A stretch of DNA of 21,423 bases. Source: DAOUEG01 sp964595455 (lineage in GTDB: Bacteria > Chloroflexota > Dehalococcoidia > Dehalococcoidales > RBG-16-60-22). Each line of letters begins with the position of its first letter. The first letter of the stretch is position 1. Location: assembly GCA_964595455.1 (NCBI GenBank), contig CAZQQL010000057.1, positions 1 through 21,423 of the forward strand. The letters are read 5' to 3'. The translations under genes and the position numbers were made by a program. The notes below the pieces were generated by a model, which saw nothing but the letters and a program-made list of their open reading frames with translations, made no database searches and had not been told where the DNA came from. Below are positions 13,747 to 20,113 of the stretch, piece after piece.

Positions 13747-14694
13747 TTACTCGAGGCTCGTCTCCGGAATGACCAGATCGAGGCCCTGGCCCGAAGGAAT
13801 GACCATCACCTTGATGTTATCGCCGACGCGGTCCAGAAGGATATACTGGAGCACTTCCGGCGTCAAAGACTCCTGAATCGCTGTATTGGCGGCGACCTGC
13901 GCTTCCGTCACGATGCGGATGTATTCGGCCTCGCCGTTGGCTTTCGCGATGCGGGCGTTGGCTTCACCCTTCTCCTGCTCTTCACGCTGCTGGGCTTCTA
14001 CCTTGATCCGTTCCAGCTTGTTCTTCGCTTCGAAGACGGCCTGCTCGGCGGCTACCTTGGCTTCGATGGCCGCCGTAAAGGTGGTGCTGAACCGGAACTC
14101 GGTGATGGAAACGGCTTCCGTGATGATACCGCGCTCCATGAGCCGGGTGGATAACGTCGTCGTGATGTCGTTCTTGACCTCGTCACGCCGCAGGATGAGA
14201 TCCTCAGCATTGTACCGCGCCGTCACCTGCTTCACCGTTTCCTGAATGGCGGGCGCCGCGATGCGGTCGATATAGTCGTTCCCCAGTGTCCGGTAGATCT
14301 GGGCGGCCTGGCCGGGATCGAGCCGGTAGTTGAGCGCGATGGTCGTGCTGACATCCTGGAGGTCCCGGGAGGCCGAGGCCGCGTTGGTCTCGTACTTCAG
14401 CGTCTGCACGGACATCTTGACAACCGAATCGATGAACGGCAGCTTGATCTGCAGGCCTTCCTCCAGCACCGTGCCGGTAACGCCGCTAAACCGGATGACC
14501 ACGCCGCGGTGACCGGCCGGGACCGTGGTGAAGGAGCCCAGGATAATGCTGACGAGGACCATGATCGCCCCGATGGCGATGCCCACACCGCCGCCGATGC
14601 GGTCCTTGACCGCCGCCGGTCTCTTCCGGTTGGTCTGCCAGATGACCATGCCGACGATGAATATGATGATGCCGATGACCAGTAAAAATGTCAC
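13747..14694 (-). CDS. SPFH-domain (prohibitin/stomatin-like) membrane protein
   Basis: Protein of 315 residues. An N-terminal membrane helix (about 2-20), a short basic loop and a second helix (about 35-56) lead into the SPFH/Band 7 domain (about 57-235: TTVPAGHRGVVIRFSGVTG, then YRLDPGQAAQIYRTLGNDY and the RLMERGIITEAVSITEFRFS strand). A long charged coiled coil follows (about 220-275) and then a conserved tail. Such proteins oligomerise into ring or cage assemblies on membranes and often organise proteases or lipid domains; the partner here is unknown. Start is GTG 14694, with GGGGAG five bases upstream. It follows thiC by 122 bases on the same strand, and read-through from thiC is possible since I see no terminator between them. 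Confidence 0.93.
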   Translation of the reverse strand: MTFLLVIGIIIFIVGMVIWQTNRKRPAAVKDRIGGGVGIAIGAIMVLVSIILGSFTTVPAGHRGVVIRFSGVTGTVLEEGLQIKLPFIDSVVKMSVQTLKYETNAASASRDLQDVSTTIALNYRLDPGQAAQIYRTLGNDYIDRIAAPAIQETVKQVTARYNAEDLILRRDEVKNDITTTLSTRLMERGIITEAVSITEFRFSTTFTAAIEAKVAAEQAVFEAKNKLERIKVEAQQREEQEKGEANARIAKANGEAEYIRIVTEAQVAANTAIQESLTPEVLQYILLDRVGDNIKVMVIPSGQGLDLVIPETSLE

Positions 14695-14816
14695 AGTTAC
14701 TCCCCTTTCGCCGGTTTCCGGACCGGTCTTCTCTATTTCTGAAATGAGGCGGCGCCTGGATGGCGCATTATCGATTCAAGGGTACCATATTCGTGCGCTG
14801 GGTCAAAGCCGCAGGC

Positions 14817-16112
14817 TCAGCACCGGGTGGACTTAGCCCCGAGGTATTCGCCGACGAGGTCCATGGCGCAGTACTTGCCGCACATGCTGCAGGCCGTGCC
14901 CGCCGTGCCGCGCTGCTGCCGTACCGAGCGCACCTTCTCCGGGTCCAGGGCGAGCCGGGCCTGTGCTTCCCAGTCCAGCGCCTTGCGGGCTTCCGCCATC
15001 CTGCGGTCGCGTTCCGCCGCGCCGGGTATGCCTTTGACGATGTCCGCGGCGTGGGCGGCGATGCGGGAGGCCATGACGCCTTCGCGTACGTCAGCGGCGT
15101 CCGGGATGGCCAGGTGCTCGGAGGGTGTGACGTAGCAGAGGAAATCGGTGCCGGCCATGGCGGCCAGGGCGCCCCCGATGGCGCTCGTGATGTGGTCGTA
15201 GCCCGCTCCGATGTCCGTGACCAGCGGCCCGAGCACGTAGAACGGCGCATCCTGGCAGAGCGACTTCTGCACCCTGATGTTGGTCTCGATCTGGTCCAGC
15301 GGAACGTGGCCGGGACCTTCCACCATCACCTGGACGCCGGCGTCCCGCGAACGTTTCACCAGTTCCCCGAGGGTGATGAGTTCTTCTATCTGCGTGCGGT
15401 CGGTCGCGTCCGCCAGGCAGCCGGGACGCATCCCGTCTCCGAGGCTGAGGGTGACGTCGTACTCCCTCGCGATGTCCAGCAGGCGGTCGAACTGCTCGTA
15501 GAGGGGGTTCTCCCGTTCGTTGAACAGCATCCAGCCGGTCAGGAAGGCCCCGCCGCGGGAAACGATGTCCGTAACCCTGCCCTGGGCCTTGAGACGGGCG
15601 ATAGCGCCCAGCGTCACGCCACAGTGAACGGTGACGAAGTCCACGCCGTCACGGGCGTTGTCCTCGATGGCTTTAAACATATCGTCGGGCGTCATCTTGA
15701 CGATGGCGCCGTGTTCATTGATGGCATCGATGCCGGCCTGGTAGATGGGCACTGTGCCGATGGCGACGGTCGAAGCATCGACGATGGCCTTGCGGATGGC
15801 CGGGATATCACCGCCGGTGCTGAGGTCCATGACGCTGTCCGCTCCGGCTTCGATGGAGATGCGCAGCTTTTCCAGTTCCGTGGAGGCGTCCCCGTAGTCG
15901 GACGACGTGCCGATGTTGGCGTTGACCTTGGTGGACAGGCCTTTCCCCACACCGCAGGGTTTCAGGCTCGTGTGATTGATGTTGGTGGGGATGACGACAG
16001 TGCCGGCGGCTACCTTCTCCCGCAGCAAATCCGGGTCCATCGATTCCGCCCGCGCGACGGTCTTCATCTCCGGAGTAATTTCGCCTTTCCTGGCTCGTTC
16101 AAGCTGTGTCAT
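14817..16112 (-). CDS. thiC: phosphomethylpyrimidine synthase ThiC (short form)
   Basis: Radical-SAM enzyme of 431 residues that rearranges aminoimidazole ribotide to hydroxymethylpyrimidine phosphate for thiamine. Landmarks are MTQLERARKGEITPEM at the start, NINHTSLKPCGVGKGLSTKVNANIG near 45-70, the D-STGGDI segment near 98, a barrel half with VHCGVTL and EGPGHVPLDQIETN, and the cluster-binding tail. The tail reads CSMCGKYC (C408, C411, C415), that is Cx2Cx3C, one residue shorter than the Cx2Cx4C of long-form enzymes. The N-terminal extension of long forms is also absent, as in anaerobe and archaeal types. The ATG at 16112 has GGGGG eight bases upstream; a GTG three codons earlier overlaps the ribosome site. 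A TPP riboswitch with attenuator controls it. Confidence 0.96.
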   Translation of the reverse strand: MTQLERARKGEITPEMKTVARAESMDPDLLREKVAAGTVVIPTNINHTSLKPCGVGKGLSTKVNANIGTSSDYGDASTELEKLRISIEAGADSVMDLSTGGDIPAIRKAIVDASTVAIGTVPIYQAGIDAINEHGAIVKMTPDDMFKAIEDNARDGVDFVTVHCGVTLGAIARLKAQGRVTDIVSRGGAFLTGWMLFNERENPLYEQFDRLLDIAREYDVTLSLGDGMRPGCLADATDRTQIEELITLGELVKRSRDAGVQVMVEGPGHVPLDQIETNIRVQKSLCQDAPFYVLGPLVTDIGAGYDHITSAIGGALAAMAGTDFLCYVTPSEHLAIPDAADVREGVMASRIAAHAADIVKGIPGAAERDRRMAEARKALDWEAQARLALDPEKVRSVRQQRGTAGTACSMCGKYCAMDLVGEYLGAKSTRC

Positions 16113-16135
16113 GGCTGCCACCCCCTTTTAAATAC

Positions 16136-16174
16136 AAAAACCAAGGGCATCGGCTGATAAACCAGTCCCTTGGT
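16136..16174 (-). terminator. attenuator terminator of the TPP riboswitch
   Basis: ACCAAGGG (16174-16167 on the minus strand) pairs with CCCTTGGT (16147-16140) around a 19-base loop and is followed by a T-run. It lies between the aptamer and the thiC ribosome site, so it is the probable expression platform: thiamine pyrophosphate bound, transcription stops. Confidence 0.88.
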
Positions 16175-16182
16175 CTTCAAGG

Positions 16183-16271
16183 CCGCTTCCCTACGCTCGG
16201 ATTACCGAGGTCAGGTTCTAAGGGTCGTCCCGACTGCATCGGGAGCTCTCAGCCCCGGGCACCCCTAGCGG
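16183..16271 (-). ncRNA. TPP (THI-box) riboswitch aptamer
   Basis: Read on the minus strand the THI-box consensus is plain: CCGCTAGGGGTGC, then GGGCTGAGA, ACCCTTAGAACCTGA, a CGGTAATCCG helix and CGTAGGGAAGCGG. The P1 stem is CCGCT (16271-16267) with AGCGG (16187-16183). It sits upstream of thiC and senses thiamine pyrophosphate. The aptamer is compact, with a single added hairpin (CTCCCGATGCAGTCGGGA). Confidence 0.96.
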
Positions 16272-16283
16272 TATTCACTTAAA

Positions 16284-16313
16284 AGTATAACAACGGGGTG
16301 AAGAGAAAGTCAA
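16284..16313 (-). promoter_or_regulatory. promoter of the riboswitch-thiC transcript
   Basis: Minus-strand TTGACT (16313-16308), 18 bases, TATACT (16289-16284), with TG-T in front making an extended -10. Transcription would start a few bases before the riboswitch P1 stem. GTCA motifs repeat upstream (16309-16335). Confidence 0.7.
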
Positions 16314-16402
16314 AAGTCAGAGGTCAACGAGGTCAAAGCCACGACTAAAAAGTGAGGACTAACGAAAGGCGTATCTGCTGAGGTTGCACTATCCGGGCGG
16401 GA

Positions 16403-16418
16403 CGGGCGTCCCTGCCCG
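16403..16418. repeat. intergenic palindrome shared with 13605-13620
   Basis: These 16 bases (CGGGCGTCCCTGCCCG) are the exact reverse complement of 13605-13620. Both copies lie in intergenic DNA, and each is a near-palindrome with arms CGGGC and GCCCG. This marks an interspersed short repeat in this genome. Confidence 0.6.
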
Positions 16419-16454
16419 TCCGTGCAGCCATTCCCCTCCTACTCGCCCCGTTTG

Positions 16455-16463
16455 TGGTACTAT
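16455..16463 (+). promoter_or_regulatory. extended -10 of the N-formylglutamate amidohydrolase-like gene
   Basis: TGGTACTAT ends five bases before the ATG, so the mRNA should start at or next to the initiation codon. No ribosome binding site is visible. Confidence 0.5.
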
Positions 16464-16468
16464 GAACC

Positions 16469-17251
16469 ATGACGTTCTACCATGTCTCAAAGCCAGCCGC
16501 CGCACCCGTCCCGGTCATCGCCAGCATACCGCACAGCGGCCACGAGATACCGCGCGCCATCGCCTGGCAGTTCCGGCGGGGCCTGCGTCATAAGCTCTAC
16601 GGCACGGACTGGCATCTGGGTTCCCTGTATGATTTCCTTCCGCAGCTCGGCGTTACCGTCCTGCGCGCTACCTACAGCCGCTACGTCGTCGACCTGAACC
16701 GCGACTGGAAGAAGTCAGTCTTCGGCCACCATACGGAGTCCGTCATCTACCGGGACACCATAGGCAATGAATCGCTTTACGACCATGACCCTCCCGCGAA
16801 CGGACTGAACGACCGCATCATCCGCTATTACCTGCCGTACCACCGGCAACTGGCGGAACTGCTCGAAGACTGCATCAACGGATTCGGGCGGGTAATCCTC
16901 CTTGACCTGCACAGCTTCGGGACGGAAAACCCGGACGTCGATGTCGTCCTCGGGGACGTCAACGGCAAAAGCTGCGATAGAGCCCTGACCGCCGCTTTCG
17001 AGCAGGCCTTCAGAGAACAGGGCTTCAGCGTCGCTCGCAACGAGCGCTGGACCGGCGGCTACATCACGCAGCATTACTCAGCGCTGCCCCGCATCCAGGC
17101 GCTCCAGATAGAATTGAAGTTCCGCGTCTACCTTGAGCAGGACGAGGTGCGGCCGCTGGAGATTGAGGAGAAAACCGAAATGTTTCAAAAAGCCCGCGAA
17201 CGGCTGAAAGCGGTGTTCTCGGAAGCCCTGCCCACTGCGCTCGATATATGA
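16469..17251 (+). CDS. N-formylglutamate amidohydrolase family protein
   Basis: Protein of 260 residues in the FGase family, whose characterised members hydrolyse N-formyl-L-glutamate in histidine breakdown. Zn-peptidase-like motifs in order are IASIPHSGHEIP (about 17-28), GTDWHLG (about 49), YVVDLNRDW (about 72), RVILLDLHSFG (about 146) and a C-terminal ALQIELKFRVYLE. H22, D50 and the DLHS histidine are likely metal ligands. No other hut gene is near, so the true substrate may differ. It appears monocistronic, with an extended -10 five bases before the ATG and no Shine-Dalgarno. A short interspersed repeat follows its stop. Confidence 0.88.
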   Translation: MTFYHVSKPAAAPVPVIASIPHSGHEIPRAIAWQFRRGLRHKLYGTDWHLGSLYDFLPQLGVTVLRATYSRYVVDLNRDWKKSVFGHHTESVIYRDTIGNESLYDHDPPANGLNDRIIRYYLPYHRQLAELLEDCINGFGRVILLDLHSFGTENPDVDVVLGDVNGKSCDRALTAAFEQAFREQGFSVARNERWTGGYITQHYSALPRIQALQIELKFRVYLEQDEVRPLEIEEKTEMFQKARERLKAVFSEALPTALDI

Positions 17252-17264
17252 GCTTTAGCGAGTT

Positions 17265-17299
17265 CTTCCGCTCATCCTGAGCTTGTCGAAGGGCGGAAG
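17265..17299. repeat. interspersed inverted repeat between genes
   Basis: CTTCCGC (17265-17271) and GCGGAAG (17293-17299) flank TCATCCTGAGCTTGTCGAAG, a sequence I recognise as a frequent intergenic repeat core in environmental bacterial genomes. Only one copy is in this window, so its spread here cannot be judged. Confidence 0.5.
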
Positions 17300-17411
17300 C
17301 GCCCACCAGACCTGGGGAAACGGTTCCCGTTGTGAATTATCCGCGGAGTTGCTAGAATCATGGAGACCGGCCGCAGTCCAACATCCAGGGCCGGGCATCG
17401 GGAGGTCACGA

Positions 17412-18332
17412 ATGGCAGACATGTTCAAGGGCAGGACAGCGGTGGTTACCGGGGCGGGAGGCGGCATCGGCAGCGCGGAGGCGATGTTCCTGGCCGCCCG
17501 GGGCGCCCAGGTGGTCGTCAACGACATCGGCGTCTACAATAGCGCCAACCCGCACGAGGCCGCGGACCGCGTCGTGGCTGACATCAAGAAGGCCGGGGGC
17601 ACGGCGGTCGCCAGTTATGACAGCGTCGGCACGCCGGAAGGCGCGGAGAACATCATCAAGACCGCTATCGACGCCTTCGGCAAGCTCGATATCCTCATCA
17701 ACAACGCCGGGGCCTTCCGCATCCACCCCATCGTAGAAACCCCGCCGGAAGACTGGGACTATGTCATGAAGTCCCATCTCTACGGCACGTTCTACTGCAC
17801 GCATTACGCCGTCCCGTACATGAAACAGCGGGGCTACGGCCGGATCATCAACACTGCTTCCCATGTCGCGCTCGGCCAGGCTGGACAGACCGCCTATTCC
17901 GCCGCCAAGGAAGGGATCGTCGGGTTTTCACGTTCCGCGGCGCGGGAACTGGCGGAGTTCGGCATCACCTGCAACGTCATCCGCCCGATAGCGGAAATGG
18001 TAATGGCCAGGGGCACCGACCCGGAGATGGCGGTCAACCGCCCGGAGGACGTGGCCGCCCTCGTCACGTATCTCGCCTCGGAGGCCGCGGACCACATCAA
18101 CTGCTGCGTCTTCGAGGTGTGGCACGGGCATGTCGGCATCTTCAACGATCCGCCGGCGGTGGACAAAAGCATCTGGAAAGACGGCTCATGGACGCCGGAA
18201 GAACTCATGAAGGTCATGCCGGACACGCTGACGGCCGGGCGCAGCCGTGAAGAGTTCCCGGTTTCGCTACCGTTGTGGCTGGTGAAGCTGATGGTCAAGC
18301 GGGGACTCATGCCTGCCCCGAAGAAGCCCTGA
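17412..18332 (+). CDS. short-chain dehydrogenase/reductase (MFE-2 hydroxyacyl-CoA dehydrogenase-like)
   Basis: Classical SDR of 306 residues. Cofactor motif TGAGGGIG is at 13-20, D38 in VVVNDIG suggests NAD(H), NNAG is at 97-100, and the catalytic set is S150, Y162 and K166 (YSAAK). The opening VVVNDIG with EAADRVVADIKKAGG and the later YDSVGTPEGAENI strongly resemble the (3R)-hydroxyacyl-CoA dehydrogenase part of peroxisomal multifunctional enzyme 2, so the substrate may be a hydroxyacyl-CoA or other alcohol. The C-terminal 60 residues are longer than in minimal SDRs and hydrophobic near the end. The ATG at 17412 has GGGAGG seven bases before it. The in-frame extension upstream to 17283 runs through the intergenic repeat and is rejected. 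Confidence 0.92.
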   Translation: MADMFKGRTAVVTGAGGGIGSAEAMFLAARGAQVVVNDIGVYNSANPHEAADRVVADIKKAGGTAVASYDSVGTPEGAENIIKTAIDAFGKLDILINNAGAFRIHPIVETPPEDWDYVMKSHLYGTFYCTHYAVPYMKQRGYGRIINTASHVALGQAGQTAYSAAKEGIVGFSRSAARELAEFGITCNVIRPIAEMVMARGTDPEMAVNRPEDVAALVTYLASEAADHINCCVFEVWHGHVGIFNDPPAVDKSIWKDGSWTPEELMKVMPDTLTAGRSREEFPVSLPLWLVKLMVKRGLMPAPKKP

Positions 18333-18479
18333 AGACCGAGTATAATCCATCATCAAACCATTTTCGGAAAACCTGGAATCAGGATGTTACAGATTGGTCC
18401 AGGCCTCCAAACCCTTTAAAAGATACTCGTTTACTCGCTTCTACTTTACTGGAAAAGATGACCGGCGATAGGAGGGGCT

Positions 18480-19220
18480 ATGAAAATACCAAATATTAGT
18501 GATACTTTCACGAGAATTTGCTCCCTCGAAAACGGGGCTCTACTTTGGGGTAATCCCGAACCCTGGGTCCATGCTGAATTATTTGCAGAATACCATAGAA
18601 CACAACACGAGACGGGTTGGATACCATTTGCTACAGAGGTTCCCTATGTTACACGCTACCCGTTTCAATTGCCAAAGATAACCGGCCGTGATTGGATACA
18701 TGATGGGGGAGTAAAGTGGATTGACCTCTGTTTGCGGAACGGCGACTATACGGAGTGGTACTGGTTTGAATTGAAAGTGCAGCACGCTGAAGAAACGTTC
18801 GGGTTGGCTAACGCGTCTGAAAAGGCCTTAGGGGTATATAAGAAGGACGTAGTTGCTTTGCTTGGGTTTGATATTGAAAAGACCGCCACTATTTGGAAAG
18901 ATCCCGACGGACCCACGAAGGCATACTGGTTTGAAAAAACACTAAAGCCATATGCTGAACAATTAAAGTCAGGTAATCACCACTTTGTTTCGGCTTTCCT
19001 TCAATTGAAGGGTAACTTCGATGAAGATATTTGGTGCGAAAAGAATATTCTCATAAAGATCGATGCTTGGGGAGATACACGTGCAAAACTACGGGGAGAG
19101 CGTTTCTTAGTGCCAAACGGTCTCAAGATAGATTCGACAAGGATTGGTGAAAACCATCTGGTTTGCGTGTCTGGGGATATTTTGGCTCAAAGGCCAAAAG
19201 AAGCATCATCCACGACTTAG
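18480..19220 (+). CDS. orphan protein with PD-(D/E)XK nuclease-like signature
   Basis: Protein of 246 residues that I do not recognise. A possible PD-(D/E)XK core is visible: E33 in an N-terminal helix (HAELFAEY), D82 in a strand (VKWIDLCL), then E97-L-K99 in the next strand (WYWFELKVQ), the order seen in restriction-like nucleases. No membrane or signal segment is present. The second half (about 110-246) has aromatic-rich strands and no known motif. GGAGGGGCT stands directly before the ATG, so translation should be strong. Base use is AT-richer than the genes on both sides, and the upstream 147 bases are AT-rich too, suggesting horizontal gain. No methylase, integrase or toxin partner is next to it. 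Nuclease function is inference from three residues. Confidence 0.7.
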   Translation: MKIPNISDTFTRICSLENGALLWGNPEPWVHAELFAEYHRTQHETGWIPFATEVPYVTRYPFQLPKITGRDWIHDGGVKWIDLCLRNGDYTEWYWFELKVQHAEETFGLANASEKALGVYKKDVVALLGFDIEKTATIWKDPDGPTKAYWFEKTLKPYAEQLKSGNHHFVSAFLQLKGNFDEDIWCEKNILIKIDAWGDTRAKLRGERFLVPNGLKIDSTRIGENHLVCVSGDILAQRPKEASSTT

Positions 19221-19238
19221 AAGGTTAAGTCACGTCAG

Positions 19239-20027
19239 CTAAAGACTGAACAATCTCTGTGCATTTCCGGAAAAAACCAGCTCTTTAGCTTCGTCGTTGA
19301 CCGCCAGCGATTCCACCAGCTTGATATGGTCTTTGACATCGCAGATGGGCCAGTCCGTCCCGAAGAGCACCTTCTCCGGCGCTTCGGCAACCGTTTCTTC
19401 AAGCACCTGCCTGATGAAATCCTTGCCGCAGACCCGTGCTGTTGTGGGGTGGGCGAGGCCGGAAATGTCCGCGTGGACGTTCGGGACCTTGAAAAGTATC
19501 TCCTGGCAGGCTTCCAGGTGCGGCTGGGAAAAATGCGCGATGATGATGTTGAGGTCCGGGAAAAGCTCCGCCAGCCGGGCCACTTCCCACGGGTGGTTGA
19601 ACTCCTCCCGCCAGCGCTCCTGCATGGTCTCCCCGGAATGGAAAAGGACGGGCAGGCCGTACCGGCGGCAGATCTCGTAGATGGGGTGGCAGGACTCTTC
19701 GTCCGGGTAAAACTCCTCGAAGCCGGGGTACAGCTTGACCCCGACAATTCTGTGTTCTTCTGCCAGCTTCTCTATCTTCGCCACGACGGCCGCGTCGATG
19801 GACTCGACAAGGGCGGTGCCCAGGGCAAGGAGTTTGGGAGACGAGGCGGTGAGTTCCAGCGTCGTATCAATGTCCGCTACGGCAGAACCGCTCTCGCTGT
19901 CCGGGAGCACGCAGGAAGATTCGATGCCCTCGCGCGCCATGTCCGCCAGCAGCCGGTCCCTGACCTGTGCAAAGGATAGCCCCTCGTTGGTGAACGTCGA
20001 GAGGTGCGTGTGGCTGTCGATGATCAT
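19239..20027 (-). CDS. amidohydrolase family 2 metal-dependent hydrolase
   Basis: TIM-barrel hydrolase or decarboxylase of 262 residues (Amidohydro_2, PF04909-like). The metal site is HTH (H6, H8) after the first strand, followed by VGVKLYPGF (about 99-107), LFHSGE near 132, IIAHFSQPHLEA near 162 and FGTDWPI near 224, which carries the catalytic aspartate. Family members include ACMSD-type decarboxylases and lactonases, so the substrate is open. The ATG at 20027 begins the first strand, MIIDSHTH, as in relatives; a TTG six codons earlier is a poorer choice. No clear ribosome site. It follows the HndC-type gene by 86 bases on the same strand, but shared function is not obvious. Confidence 0.88.
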   Translation of the reverse strand: MIIDSHTHLSTFTNEGLSFAQVRDRLLADMAREGIESSCVLPDSESGSAVADIDTTLELTASSPKLLALGTALVESIDAAVVAKIEKLAEEHRIVGVKLYPGFEEFYPDEESCHPIYEICRRYGLPVLFHSGETMQERWREEFNHPWEVARLAELFPDLNIIIAHFSQPHLEACQEILFKVPNVHADISGLAHPTTARVCGKDFIRQVLEETVAEAPEKVLFGTDWPICDVKDHIKLVESLAVNDEAKELVFSGNAQRLFSL

Positions 20028-20113
20028 GCTGATACAGCACCGCAAAGGGGACGGCAGGCAGCGTTCGGGAGGGCGTCAGAGATCATTCCGAGACCGCAAA
20101 CTCTCGTCATACG

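Noticed and set aside
14760..16157. Plus-strand open frame of 465 codons
   Set aside because: It is the complement of thiC and its riboswitch region, with no ribosome site and no recognisable motif.
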